Source: Candidatus Opimibacter skivensis
Lineage (GTDB): Bacteria; Bacteroidota; Bacteroidia; Chitinophagales; Saprospiraceae
Assembly (NCBI GenBank): GCA_016722045.1
Contig: JADKGY010000001.1
Coordinates: 124,001-188,000, forward strand
Reading direction: 5' to 3'
DNA length: 64,000 nt
A program made the position numbers and the translations under genes. Positions 1 to 9,358 of the stretch are shown here, piece after piece. Within the stretch, counting starts at the first letter, position 1. Every line of letters starts with the position of its first letter. The notes beneath the pieces were generated by a model, which was not told the DNA's origin, did no database searches, and was given only the letters and a program-made list of their open reading frames with translations.

Positions 1-1
1 G

Positions 2-1006
2 TTAAAACAAATGTTTCCTGAAAATGTCGTCGATGGTTTAGTTGTCCCTTTCGCTATTTTCCGTCAGCATATGAATCAAAAAATTCCGGGACAGGAGACT
101 AATTATTGGGCCAAAATGATCGGAATATTTGATAAAGGAGAATGCCTGAGATGTAGCGGAGTGTCTGAGCCTGAAATTGAAACATTTCTTCTCCAGCAAT
201 TGGATACACTTCGCGCGCTGATCAAAGCAATGCCTTTTCTTCCTGCATTCAGAGAAGAGTTGGAGCAACAATTCAACAGTGTATTTGGAAAGCCCATGGG
301 TAAAGTGCCGGTATTTGTACGCAGCGATACAAACATGGAGGACCTTAAAGATTTTACCGGTGCAGGTCTTAATCTTACTGTATTCAATGTCGTTGATCCT
401 GAAAAAATATTCCAGGGTATTCGTGATGTTTGGGCTTCACCTTATACAGAACGAAGTTTCCGATGGAGGCAACGGTATCTCAACAATCCGGAAAATGTAT
501 TTCCTTCCATAGTCATCATACCGAGTGTAGATGGTGATAAATCGGGAGTGATGATTACAAAAGGGATCACTACCGGTAATAACGGAGACCTTACGATTGC
601 GTTTAACCATGGTGTTGGTGGAGCAGTTGACGGACAGGCTGCCGAGACCTGGCTGCTGGACATGGATTGTCATGATCACCTGATCGCACCGGCGAGAGAA
701 CCAAATTATACAACCATTCCTGCAACAGGCGGAAGCGTAAAAAAGCAAACCACTTTTGAAGAACGAATTCTGACACGCGATAACCTTGATGCACTCAGGA
801 TGATAGCGGATCGAATACAATTTGAATTACCGAAAGCTCCCGGAATAACTACCAATGGACCTTTTGATATGGAGCTTGGATTTAAGGACAATAAATTATG
901 GCTTTTCCAGGTGAGGCCTTTTAATGAAAATAAAAAAGCGACTACATCTGAATTTCTGCAAAACATCACACCTGATTTTGATGCAAAGCGTACTATAATA
1001 CTTTAA
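2..1006 (+). CDS. PEP synthase-like ATP-grasp protein, C-terminal part (5' end outside window)
   Basis: The frame is open from base 2 with no stop upstream, so this is the end of a longer gene; the ATG at 11 is probably internal. The protein matches the C-terminal half of the PEP/pyruvate-binding (PPDK N-terminal, ATP-grasp) domain. A VFVRSDTNMEDL stretch near residue 105 resembles the nucleotide-binding VRSSATAEDL motif of PEP synthase, and FDMELGF...LWLFQVRPF near residues 286-305 resembles the domain's closing segment, which ends in QARP in PEP synthase. No phosphohistidine or PEP-utilising C-terminal domain follows; the protein stops about 30 residues after the ATP-grasp end. The family moves phosphate between ATP and pyruvate or another acceptor, but the acceptor here is unknown. 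The next gene starts 3 bases after the stop, so the two are very likely co-transcribed. Confidence 0.75.
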   Translation, partial: LKQMFPENVVDGLVVPFAIFRQHMNQKIPGQETNYWAKMIGIFDKGECLRCSGVSEPEIETFLLQQLDTLRALIKAMPFLPAFREELEQQFNSVFGKPMGKVPVFVRSDTNMEDLKDFTGAGLNLTVFNVVDPEKIFQGIRDVWASPYTERSFRWRQRYLNNPENVFPSIVIIPSVDGDKSGVMITKGITTGNNGDLTIAFNHGVGGAVDGQAAETWLLDMDCHDHLIAPAREPNYTTIPATGGSVKKQTTFEERILTRDNLDALRMIADRIQFELPKAPGITTNGPFDMELGFKDNKLWLFQVRPFNENKKATTSEFLQNITPDFDAKRTIIL

Positions 1007-1009
1007 CTG

Positions 1010-2281
1010 ATGCATAGGAGCATGGAATTCAGAAAGGCGATACTCACATTACTGGTGATCTGTGCGTTCATCACTAAAGGACCGACATACCCGATCGATG
1101 GATATCCTTATACAAATATCAGGCGACTGTATTATCTGGATCAGGTGGCAGAGGGTAAACTGAAAGGCACAAAACCGATCCCGGGCGCGATGAAATCCGT
1201 GGATGATATTCATTTAAATCTGACGAATACCAAAGGAGATAGTCTTGATTCAATACCGATTCATGATGCGGGGTTGCAGGCGGCTATCAACAAGTTGTTT
1301 CCAAGGCTCAATGAAAATTATAGTGTCGCCGTACTTGATATCACATCCGGTCATCCGACACGTTATGCCAGTCGAAAAGAAACTGCAGGTTATCAACCAG
1401 GAAGTGTGGGCAAGCTTGCGGTGCTGACAGGATTTTTTACAGAGCTGGCAAAAATTTATCCGGACTCTTTCAGCATGAGACAGGATTTGCTTTGCAATAA
1501 AGAAGTTCGTGCAGGTACATGGGCGTTAAGCGATGAGCATACAGTTTCTATTTTCGATATGGAGACTGACGTTCTCAAGAGACGACAAGTCGTGGCTTCT
1601 GATGTATTTCGATTGTACGAATGGCTGGATTACATGATGTCCGTGAGTAACAATGGTGCTGCTTCCGTGTGCTGGAGGGAAGCGATATTGATGCATGTCT
1701 TTGGGAAAAGATATCCTGATCTCACCGAAAAAGAAGCAACGGAATATTTTAAAACAACACCAAAATCTGAATTATCGGATATAGCCATTGCTGTAGTCAA
1801 TGATCCACTGCGCGCGATGGGCATCACTAAGGATGAATGGCGACTTGGTTTGCTATTCACAGAGGGAGGGTCTGACTGGATTCCGGGTCAGGGAGGAAGT
1901 ATCGGCACTCCTTTGGGGCTTATGAAATTTTTGATCCATCTTGAACGGGGGTTGGTTGTCGATCAACGCACTAGTCTTGAAATGAAAAGATTGATGTATA
2001 TGACGGATCGCCGTATACGGTATGCTGGATCACCGGCATTGAAGAATGCAGCCGTCTATTTCAAATCAGGCAGTCTCTACAAATGTGCAGCTGAGCCCGG
2101 GTACGTCTGTGAAAAGTACAAAGGCAATGTTGATAATTTTATGAATAGTGTTTGTATTGTTGAGCATCCTGATGGTACTACTTATATGGTGGCGCTCATG
2201 TCGAATGTAAGAAGAAGGAATAGTGCATCAGATCATATGGCGCTGGCGGCATCAATTGATAAGATTGTGAGAGGGCATTGA
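1010..2281 (+). CDS. class A beta-lactamase-fold serine hydrolase
   Basis: Exported protein of 423 aa with an N-terminal hydrophobic segment (residues 8-22). It carries the class A beta-lactamase/transpeptidase triad: SxxK as SVGK (S132, K135), SxN as SNN (S213-N215) and the KTG box as KSG (K352-G354). The region around S132 (YQPGSVGKLAVL) is typical of the beta-lactamase 2 family. At 423 aa it is longer than a standard class A enzyme (about 290 aa); the extra length is mainly the first 90 residues and an insertion before the KSG box. It may act on peptidoglycan-like or ester/amide substrates; resistance to beta-lactams cannot be inferred. It follows the PEP-synthase-like gene by 3 bases, and its last 30 bases overlap the 3' end of the convergent HEAT/transporter gene. 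Confidence 0.8.
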   Translation: MHRSMEFRKAILTLLVICAFITKGPTYPIDGYPYTNIRRLYYLDQVAEGKLKGTKPIPGAMKSVDDIHLNLTNTKGDSLDSIPIHDAGLQAAINKLFPRLNENYSVAVLDITSGHPTRYASRKETAGYQPGSVGKLAVLTGFFTELAKIYPDSFSMRQDLLCNKEVRAGTWALSDEHTVSIFDMETDVLKRRQVVASDVFRLYEWLDYMMSVSNNGAASVCWREAILMHVFGKRYPDLTEKEATEYFKTTPKSELSDIAIAVVNDPLRAMGITKDEWRLGLLFTEGGSDWIPGQGGSIGTPLGLMKFLIHLERGLVVDQRTSLEMKRLMYMTDRRIRYAGSPALKNAAVYFKSGSLYKCAAEPGYVCEKYKGNVDNFMNSVCIVEHPDGTTYMVALMSNVRRRNSASDHMALAASIDKIVRGH

Positions 2282-5095
2282 GTTGACCAATTTCTCAGCA
2301 TAAGCTTTGACTTGTTGATGTTCATCATTTGCGGCCATGTGAATCAAAGGATCAAGCACCGGATCTTTAAGTGATTCAATAATTTTCAGCACGACGAGCT
2401 TGACTTTATCATCTTCCCCTTTTAGCAGGGATTCGTAACTCGAATATTCTGTTGGTACATCCAGATCAAGTCGTTCCAGATCATGACTGGATAAATTATT
2501 CTGCATGGCGGATTCTACGAGCGATATCACTACTTTCTTGTATGCAGGTTCGAGTATGTTGTCCAATAATTCCACTGTACTGATACGTATATTCTGATCC
2601 TGATGTCGGAGATCTTCATACAAGGGAAGGATCATTCCGGGAGGGTAATGTAGACCAACGATCCAGAATATTCGTTTCAGATTGTGATCAAGTTTTCGTT
2701 CCAGCAAGTCTATCAATTCATTTCGGGCAGATGTGATGTCCGGGGCTTCATTAAGATTTTTCCTGGACTGTTGTGCAGCATAGCTCAGGGCAAGGGTGTC
2801 TTTGTAAAGACCTGTTTCCTGCATCAGGAAAGACATGATCCGTTTATTGCTTATGGTCAGATGTGGAAATTTTTCTTTCAGGCTGTGCAATACTTCAAGT
2901 ACTTCAATTTTTAGAGTTGAAGGATGAGGATGCACCAGCAGGTTGAAAAGGAAATCAACGGCTTGTTGGGTATCCATGGTCTGAGCTAATGAAGGGAGCT
3001 TTATCAGAATTTCGTAAGGCGTGGTTTTATCATTGCTCACTTCATAAAGCACAGGAAGTAAGGCCGAAGGATTATATTTCGCTAAGGCTTTTTTTGCTGT
3101 TTGTTCGGATATTTTATCAGGCAGAAATCCAAGCAACACGCTTATATAAACAGGATCTTGTGTATTGCCCGCAGCCAGAATAGCCTGTTTCATCACTGCT
3201 GGATTTTCATCCTTTAAATATTGGTTCAGGATCGGATAGAATGACGTGATCTTACCATATCCTATGGCCCTGGTCACGATGAGCTTTGAAGCAATCATGT
3301 CTTCAGGCAGGCCTGTATTTCCGGATCGGGAGATGTTTTCGAGAAGCCGTTCTTCAAGTAAAAACTCACGTTGCATTTCTATATTGTCTCGCGTCTCTGT
3401 AGCAAGTCCCACAAGAGCTGCACCACTTATCGCCGGATCAGGATCTTTCAGATAATCGTTGATAAATTTCTCTCGATTTTGTCTTGTATGGGCCAGTAAA
3501 GAAGAAAATGCACGTGACCGAACGATGTCATCAGGGTCTTTAAGGAGGGGCTCAATCAATTTCGTAATGGAATGATCTGTGTGATAATAAAGACAATTGA
3601 GTGCGGCATGGCGGACTTTTGGTGATTCATGTGCAAGTAAAGGAATCACATCATTCATCAGACGGAGATCTTTATTTTCTTCGATCGTGTGCAGAACGAA
3701 AAGAATTTGTTCGGTTGAACCTGATTGCAATGTGGTGCGCATTCCGCTGGCCACTGATGTTTTAGAAAGAACCAGATCATTCTCGTTTCGCATGTGTGGT
3801 AACAGGCCCAATCGTTGCTGAAATGCGAGAACATATTCGCGTCGAACACGCACTGCCAGAAAGATCCACAGGCTGATCAATACCAGTACCATGATACACA
3901 CTGCACGTATTGACAAATTCAAACCATTGACCAGGAAGATCAGCATGATACCGCCGATGCCTGTAGCTGTAGTATCGACGAAGACATCAATATACGTTTT
4001 TGCCTGGCTTTTGATGGCCATCGGCACAGGTAATATGAGTAATTCAGTAGCTGCTTTATTGATTGATTGTTTCAATGATATATCTAATAGCTTAAGGGTT
4101 GTGCCTGCCCACAAAATGGGGGTGTTGAGTACTGCGAGAGTTCCTGCAAATAAGGCACCCGGCAAAACAAATAAACTTCGGCCTACGCCAAGTGTTCCAA
4201 CGACTCGCTGTGTGATGAGTAATTGTATACCCAAAGCGACTGCATTGGACGTAGAAAACCAGAAACCGAAAAAAGAAGTCAACTGATCCGGATCTTTTAT
4301 CCTTGCGGATGCGATGGCACTAAACTGAAACTCAACTAATTTAGATACGACGACACTGATACCTATGATCAAAGCGAGATATGACAAATGTTTAGAATTT
4401 CTGATCAGGCGAAGCGGATATTCCTGATGCGTATTTGCCGGGTTGTTTTTCCCGGTTGTATTGTAGGAAGGTAAAAAGGTCAAAAAAATCTTTTGATTAA
4501 GCACGAGGCTGATGATGAGCAAACCTGAAGCGACAAACAAAAGGATATGACTATTCATAAATTGAGTCAATATTGAAGTAATATATCCTCCACTGATCCC
4601 TCCCGCGATAGCCCCTGCACCGATAAAACCAAAAAGACGTTTCGCTTCAAGCGAGCTGAATACCAGATTGGCCAGCAACCAGAATTGAGATGTTGTGATC
4701 AGACCAAATAAGGCTACACCTATGTAAAAAAAATAACTCATCCAGTATTCGAGTACATGCATCTCCATCATCATCGCAAACGTGAGGAGGGAAAAAATAG
4801 AGATCACATAAGTCCTTGTCATGATCTTTTGCAACGGAAGCCGGTTGAGTAGTCTCGAATAAGAACTGGAAAAGGCAAGAGCCGTAATAGCGACAAGCAG
4901 GAAAACAAGCGGCAACTTATCAATGCCTACTTTCGAAAGAAATTGTGAGTTGGCAACAGGCTTGATGATCCAAAGACATTGGATGATCAGAAAGATGTTG
5001 ATGAGCATGAGCAAAACGCGCCTAAACTCACCCATACGGATGTCGAAAATTCGCAGAAGGGTGTCCTTCCACTGTAAAAGCAGCGCCTTAAACAT
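2252..5095 (-). CDS. MFS / nucleotide-transporter-like protein with C-terminal HEAT repeats
   Basis: Large protein of 947 aa. Residues about 20-425 hold some 12 membrane helices and resemble the MFS branch that includes ATP/ADP translocase (Npt/Tlc)-like proteins. Residues about 440-940 form a soluble alpha-helical tail with repeated HEAT-type units (for example VIPLLAHESPKVRHAALNCL, then LLKDPDDIVRSRAFSSLL). Fusion of a translocase-like MFS domain to HEAT repeats is known in Bacteroidota; the substrate is not established and nucleotide transport is only a family-level guess. The gene lies between two beta-lactamase-fold hydrolases: it converges on and overlaps the left one by 30 bases, and the right one ends 14 bases upstream on the same strand, so those two are probably one transcript. 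Confidence 0.75.
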   Translation of the reverse strand: MFKALLLQWKDTLLRIFDIRMGEFRRVLLMLINIFLIIQCLWIIKPVANSQFLSKVGIDKLPLVFLLVAITALAFSSSYSRLLNRLPLQKIMTRTYVISIFSLLTFAMMMEMHVLEYWMSYFFYIGVALFGLITTSQFWLLANLVFSSLEAKRLFGFIGAGAIAGGISGGYITSILTQFMNSHILLFVASGLLIISLVLNQKIFLTFLPSYNTTGKNNPANTHQEYPLRLIRNSKHLSYLALIIGISVVVSKLVEFQFSAIASARIKDPDQLTSFFGFWFSTSNAVALGIQLLITQRVVGTLGVGRSLFVLPGALFAGTLAVLNTPILWAGTTLKLLDISLKQSINKAATELLILPVPMAIKSQAKTYIDVFVDTTATGIGGIMLIFLVNGLNLSIRAVCIMVLVLISLWIFLAVRVRREYVLAFQQRLGLLPHMRNENDLVLSKTSVASGMRTTLQSGSTEQILFVLHTIEENKDLRLMNDVIPLLAHESPKVRHAALNCLYYHTDHSITKLIEPLLKDPDDIVRSRAFSSLLAHTRQNREKFINDYLKDPDPAISGAALVGLATETRDNIEMQREFLLEERLLENISRSGNTGLPEDMIASKLIVTRAIGYGKITSFYPILNQYLKDENPAVMKQAILAAGNTQDPVYISVLLGFLPDKISEQTAKKALAKYNPSALLPVLYEVSNDKTTPYEILIKLPSLAQTMDTQQAVDFLFNLLVHPHPSTLKIEVLEVLHSLKEKFPHLTISNKRIMSFLMQETGLYKDTLALSYAAQQSRKNLNEAPDITSARNELIDLLERKLDHNLKRIFWIVGLHYPPGMILPLYEDLRHQDQNIRISTVELLDNILEPAYKKVVISLVESAMQNNLSSHDLERLDLDVPTEYSSYESLLKGEDDKVKLVVLKIIESLKDPVLDPLIHMAANDEHQQVKAYAEKLVNSMPSHNLIN

Positions 5096-5109
5096 ATCTG
5101 GCTGCTAAT

Positions 5110-6120
5110 CTAGCCCTTTGAGACGAGTACGTTGTCGATTTTTTGCATCAATTCGCGCAGCATTGTTTCACCCTTTGCATCTTCAGCAAGGGCGACTACG
5201 ATATATCGGCGGTTTTTATCCCAGACGAGCGCAGAGTCAGCATGCCAGTTGGCCCATGTTCCGGACTTGCGATATACTTTAGCATCAGGAGCCACACGGT
5301 CAAGGACGGATACAAACTTGTGATGCAGCTCAGGGTTTACAAGAAATCCGAGCATTTCTTTAGATCTTTCCGGACTGACGAGCTGTCCGAAAGCAAGCAT
5401 ATAATAGTATTTGCAGACTTCCATGACTGTAGCGGCATGACTCAGGTTCTTAATCGGATCACCTATTCGGACATTACCTTTTCCGTACGCCTTACCTACC
5501 CAGAGGCCACCGCCATTTTGCAGGTCATATAGGTTATAGCGAGGGTTTTGGAGCACTTGTCCTATTTGCTTGATACCTACGCGCTCGATCATACGCGTGG
5601 CAGCTTCATTGTTGCTTTTTGCGATCATCAGACGCATATCAGCTTTTACAGCGGATGTTTCTACAAGTTTGCCTTGTTCAATGGCATCTTCGGAAGCAAG
5701 CAAAACAGCGATTTTAGGTAAGCTGGCTGCGTAGACCATGTTGTTTTCATTGATGGAAGCAAAACGGGAATGCAATGGGTCCTGCATATCTACAATACCG
5801 ATACTCAGTGAATTCGATTTTGAAAGCTCTACCCAATGTCGATTTGAATGAAGAATGGCCTCCAGTTTGCTTTGTAATTCTTCATTATGGAGACTTTCCA
5901 ATTGCCCAACCGATTCTTCTGGAGCTGCAAGTGGAAGACTATTTAATGATAAAGCAGATAGCGTGAACACCGAATCAGAAGAAGTAACTGAATTCTCAGG
6001 TTTGCTTTCACTGCCTGAAAATTCTGAAAATAGAGAATTCCAGGGAGCCAGATTAAACAGGAAATTAAGGATTACGGGACTGAGTGATAGCAGTAGAGAG
6101 AATACTGTTACTTTTTTCAT
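5110..6120 (-). CDS. class A beta-lactamase-fold serine hydrolase
   Basis: Exported protein of 336 aa with an N-terminal signal/anchor (residues 5-25) and a Ser/Glu-rich linker to about residue 70. The catalytic boxes of the beta-lactamase 2 family are present: SLPK (S133-K136), SNN (S169-N171) and KSG (K285-G287). It is closer to normal family length than the hydrolase at 1010-2281, and the two are clearly different in sequence. It probably works in the periplasm on cell-wall-like or beta-lactam-like substrates; a true beta-lactamase role is not shown. The MFS-HEAT gene follows 14 bases downstream on the same strand, consistent with a two-gene operon. Confidence 0.85.
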   Translation of the reverse strand: MKKVTVFSLLLSLSPVILNFLFNLAPWNSLFSEFSGSESKPENSVTSSDSVFTLSALSLNSLPLAAPEESVGQLESLHNEELQSKLEAILHSNRHWVELSKSNSLSIGIVDMQDPLHSRFASINENNMVYAASLPKIAVLLASEDAIEQGKLVETSAVKADMRLMIAKSNNEAATRMIERVGIKQIGQVLQNPRYNLYDLQNGGGLWVGKAYGKGNVRIGDPIKNLSHAATVMEVCKYYYMLAFGQLVSPERSKEMLGFLVNPELHHKFVSVLDRVAPDAKVYRKSGTWANWHADSALVWDKNRRYIVVALAEDAKGETMLRELMQKIDNVLVSKG

Positions 6121-6432
6121 AGGCAGTTAAAATCTAAGAATTTTGTAAAAGAAAATTTGAATTGTGTAAAGATAGTAACGTGACCCAAACGAAGGCCATT
6201 GTTTTGAGCTTGTTAACATGTTCACAAGAAAGGAAATAAATATGAAAGATAATATTTTGTAAATAACTGTATGTCAGCATTTTATAATAAGAATATAATA
6301 AAAGTGTTAAAGTTTAAAGTGTTAAAATTTCAGGATTGATTAAAAAATAGCCAGGTTGTCCCAATACAGGACCAGACTCTCAAATTGTTTAGCATGCTAA
6401 TGAAGTCGTTCAGTCCGGGGTGTATTGGTTAC
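6121..6432. other. A/T-rich intergenic region
   Basis: This gap of 312 bases separates the start of the hydrolase gene from the end of the VOC gene. It presumably holds the hydrolase promoter: a TATCTTTA on the minus strand near 6165-6172 differs by one base from the TAnnTTTG -7 consensus. Short A/T repeats (AAAGTGTTAAA twice near 6300-6335) are present. No coding remnant or strong hairpin was seen. Confidence 0.4.
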
Positions 6433-6900
6433 CTAACTCTGCGCCCCAAACATCTCATCCGACCTTCTCTGCATTTCTTTGAAATCAACATCCTCCTTGT
6501 GTGTAGTGATCATCCACTTATATCCAAAGGGATCCATCACTTGTCCGACACGATCTCCATAAAATGCATTATCAACTGGCATGACGACAGTAGCACCGGC
6601 GTCAATAGCTTTCTGAAATGAACTATCTACATCGCGTACATAGAGACCAAATGACATCGGATTTCCGCCGATCGTTTCCGGACTTTTGTTTCCCCATTCG
6701 ATATTTTCATCGGCCATCATCAGGAGTGAACCTTCGATTTCAATTTCCGCATGTCCTATGAGACCATTGGGCATGATCAATCGGGCCCGTTCTGTAGCGC
6801 CAAATGCTTTTTTGTAAAACTCAATAGCCTCTGCACAACCTTTGATCGTAATATATGCATTGAGAGTGTGGGCTCCGGGATAGATGTGTGATGTTGGCAT
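6433..6900 (-). CDS. VOC family protein (PhnB/glyoxalase-like)
   Basis: Protein of 155 aa with the vicinal oxygen chelate fold of the PhnB-like branch: an N-terminal AYITIKGCAEAIEFYKKAFG segment, the strand around HAEIEIEGSLLMMAD, and the C-terminal RVGQVMDPFGYKWMI. H51 and the C-terminal acidic and aromatic residues sit where metal ligands occur in VOC enzymes, but many members of this branch have no known reaction. It stands alone, with gaps on both sides. The function could be metal-dependent detoxification or ligand binding; the sequence does not decide. Confidence 0.85.
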   Translation of the reverse strand: MPTSHIYPGAHTLNAYITIKGCAEAIEFYKKAFGATERARLIMPNGLIGHAEIEIEGSLLMMADENIEWGNKSPETIGGNPMSFGLYVRDVDSSFQKAIDAGATVVMPVDNAFYGDRVGQVMDPFGYKWMITTHKEDVDFKEMQRRSDEMFGAQS

Positions 6901-7006
6901 AGATAATTAGTGTAGGATTTTATTTTTACAGCCTGCAAAATGCAAGGATTTGCTCAAAAATAACTAAAGCAATATCATTCGATCACATATAGTTCTGTAA
7001 ATATAA

Positions 7007-7492
7007 CTACCGGTTATTTCTATAAAATTTGAAGTAAGGTTTAAAATCTTTTGCAGTAACACAGCTTTGATAATTATGCAGTGATATCGGAAAAGGATCT
7101 CCGATTTCACCATAAATATTGTCAGGTAATTCTTTAGCAATAGCTTTTGCATAAGCTTCGGCGGCCTGGAAATCATCAAAATTTCTGATGACCAAATAGG
7201 ATGTGCTCCCTTTAATTTGGTCTAGTTGGAAGCTTGAAATTTTCTTTACAAAATCAGCATAGCCAAGTTTTGTGTTGATCGATTTTATCTGCTTAACAAC
7301 ATCTTTGACCTGGTGCTCACTGGATAGGCTGTCCTCTTTGTTTTTCTGTGGATTAAGTTGGATCATGACAAAATTATTTTCGTTATTATCTAAGTCATAC
7401 TGTATTGCCTTAGAGGTGCCCTGATGGCAGGAGATGGCCAGTAATAGGGATAACGTCAACAGAAAATAAAGAAGCGGTAGTTTCGTTTTCAT
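7007..7492 (-). CDS. hypothetical lipoprotein
   Basis: Protein of 161 aa with a lipoprotein signal (hydrophobic residues 5-20, then LAISC, modified Cys at 22). The mature part has a compact alpha/beta pattern (FVMIQLNP..., a helix, then STSYLVIRNFDDFQAAEAYAKAI) resembling the small C-terminal module of SprE/PorW-type and other Bacteroidota TPR proteins; this resemblance is from memory and tentative. No catalytic motif was recognised. It is the only gene between the VOC gene and the amylase gene, on the same strand. Confidence 0.6.
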   Translation of the reverse strand: MKTKLPLLYFLLTLSLLLAISCHQGTSKAIQYDLDNNENNFVMIQLNPQKNKEDSLSSEHQVKDVVKQIKSINTKLGYADFVKKISSFQLDQIKGSTSYLVIRNFDDFQAAEAYAKAIAKELPDNIYGEIGDPFPISLHNYQSCVTAKDFKPYFKFYRNNR

Positions 7493-7556
7493 TTTAAATA
7501 CTATAGGTTGTACCCTATAGAATACAAAATGCCGGAATAATATTGTGCAGACTAAA

Positions 7557-8933
7557 TCATTGCTTTAATAAAAAATAACGATAAGGCTGCAGGGTCAATT
7601 GAGCTGTCAATGTTATCATTCCGCCAGTGATGGCATCTGTCCATGTTGTGTTTGCCAACGATGCGGGTAGGGTATAGTTGATTACACTATTTCTTGTATT
7701 GACGATCACAAATGCTTTTTCGCCGTTGACCACCTTTGTAAATGCGCACACATCTGAGCTGCTGTACGAAGTTAATGTGCCTTCTTTGATGGCTTTGCTA
7801 CCGGCTCGGAAGGATAATATCTTTTTATATTCTGCAGTGATATCAGGATTGACGGACCAATTGATTTTTGAACCTGTAAATGGAAATGTAATTCTAAAAG
7901 ACGTTCCTACTTCCTGGCTTCCATAGATCATCGGTACGCTTTTCATGCAGGATGCAATCACAAATGCACTCATCGAACCATTTCTTCCACCGAACAAGTC
8001 CAATGGTGTTCCGTCAGAACTATTGACATCATGATTGGTCGTATAGCGCACGATGGATTGTCCGCTGGAGGCATTGATATATTCAGTACTATTTAGATTG
8101 TCAATTCCGGTAGCAGCATTGTGGTTTTTATAAATTCCTTTAAGCTGACCATAAAAACTAAAACCAAAGTTGTAATCAAAACCTGCAATAAAATTATTGC
8201 TTCTGCTTCCTTCGGCCAGAAGTAGCAATTTGTGCGTTGAAATATTTCGCAGTGTATCAATCGCCTGAGCCCAAAAGTCTAAAGGAGGTCCGTCCGCAAA
8301 ATCGCAACGATAACCATCTATGTTGGCTGTATACACCCAAAACTTCATGCTTTTAATCATCTCCAAACGCATGGCTGCATTTGTGAAATTCAGTTGCGCT
8401 ACATCGTTCCAACCCGTATTGGGAGGACTTACTATATTTCCTCCGCCATCCTGCAGATACCAATCTTTGTGTGTCGTGATCCATGCATTATCCCACGCGG
8501 TATGATTAGCCACCCAATCCAGAATAACACTCATATGCCTGCTATGCGCGCCGTCGACAAGTGAGCGAAGATCAGTAAGTGTTCCAAATTCGGGATTTAC
8601 AGTTTTGTAATCTTTTACACAGTATGGTGAGTTCACTGTATTCACACTGCCCACAGGATATATAGGCATCAGGTAAATTACGTTGACACCTAATGCTTGT
8701 ATGGAATCAAGTCGTTCAATGACACCTGCAAAATTGCCTGCTGCACTGAACGGCCGGATATTGACCTGATAAATAATAGCATCCTGTCGCGAAGGCACGC
8801 CGTTGAAGGGTACACCATATTGAGTGGGATCCGGATTTGTTACCGGAGGATATTTGATCGGATCATCAGACGAGCAAGCACTATGAAGAAGGAAGAGACA
8901 GAAGGAAATAGGTAGCAGGATATTTTTATTCAT
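7557..8933 (-). CDS. alpha-amylase family (GH13) lipoprotein
   Basis: Protein of 458 aa with a lipobox (LLHSAC, Cys20), so it is anchored in a cell-envelope membrane. All four GH13 signature regions are visible: DWVANH (139-144), GYRCDF with Arg209 and the Asp211 nucleophile, AEG with Glu241 as acid/base, and TNHD (299-302) with the transition-state Asp302. A C-terminal beta-sandwich follows (about 375-458). It probably cleaves alpha-glucans at the surface or in the periplasm. It is not linked to the SusCD pair at 44-48 kb, and no other starch gene is adjacent. Confidence 0.9.
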   Translation of the reverse strand: MNKNILLPISFCLFLLHSACSSDDPIKYPPVTNPDPTQYGVPFNGVPSRQDAIIYQVNIRPFSAAGNFAGVIERLDSIQALGVNVIYLMPIYPVGSVNTVNSPYCVKDYKTVNPEFGTLTDLRSLVDGAHSRHMSVILDWVANHTAWDNAWITTHKDWYLQDGGGNIVSPPNTGWNDVAQLNFTNAAMRLEMIKSMKFWVYTANIDGYRCDFADGPPLDFWAQAIDTLRNISTHKLLLLAEGSRSNNFIAGFDYNFGFSFYGQLKGIYKNHNAATGIDNLNSTEYINASSGQSIVRYTTNHDVNSSDGTPLDLFGGRNGSMSAFVIASCMKSVPMIYGSQEVGTSFRITFPFTGSKINWSVNPDITAEYKKILSFRAGSKAIKEGTLTSYSSSDVCAFTKVVNGEKAFVIVNTRNSVINYTLPASLANTTWTDAITGGMITLTAQLTLQPYRYFLLKQ

Positions 8934-9358
8934 TAAGGTATATCATTTAACAAAGGAACGATTGTATATCCTCCTTGGTTGAAAGTACATAATTCCTGTC
9001 GATTTGAGAGGATGAATGCAAAGAGTAAAGAAAATGAGTAAAGAAAACGAATAATGAAAACGAATAATGAAATCTGACGTTCGAGTGTCTCTGACCTCGA
9101 ACATGTAATAACTATGTCGTCGATCTTGCTGAGTATGCCAAATCCCTGTTTATTGCCGATGTCAGTAATTTGATCGTTGACGTGATCGTCGTTTTTGCAT
9201 TGAAGAGTAAAAGTCAATAGGAAAATACCTGCTAACAGTAGAGTTCTGAATGGGGGATGGTTTGTCAAACTCCAGATTATTGTATTCTGGATAGCAAGAT
9301 GTCGTGTAAAATTTTTTATTTCGAAGTTATCTTTTTCCTGCAATTGCAAAAATCTCAT
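8933..9358 (-). pseudogene. remnant of a small lipoprotein gene, interrupted at a dispersed repeat
   Basis: The recognisable part is about 9105-9275 on the minus strand: a hydrophobic signal (RTLLLAGIFLLTFTLQC) and a mature start reading ITDIGNKQGFGILSKI. This looks like the N-terminus of a Bacteroidota lipoprotein family whose members continue much further (family recalled, not searched). After KIDDIVITC the frame runs straight into the dispersed repeat at 9079-9103 and continues as low-complexity sequence with no family likeness. There is no convincing ATG: the only in-frame ATGs (9367, 9358) lie within the end of the neighbouring ATPase gene, and a TTG near 9262 could be the old start. Most likely a truncated gene. 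Confidence 0.45.
9079..9103. repeat. dispersed repeat, copy A
   Basis: This 25-base unit (begins CGTTCGAGTGTCTCTGAC) recurs at 52991-53015 with a single mismatch and, in opposite orientation, at 53087-53148. Its ends are partly self-complementary (GTTCGAG and CTCGAAC). Directly beside it lies a short duplication of GAAAACGAATAAT (9044-9068). The copy sits inside the broken lipoprotein gene. Confidence 0.75.

Noticed and set aside
1010..6120. Beta-lactam resistance island from two beta-lactamase-fold proteins
   Set aside because: The boxes prove the fold, not the activity; lengths and context do not match known resistance enzymes and no resistance regulator is present.
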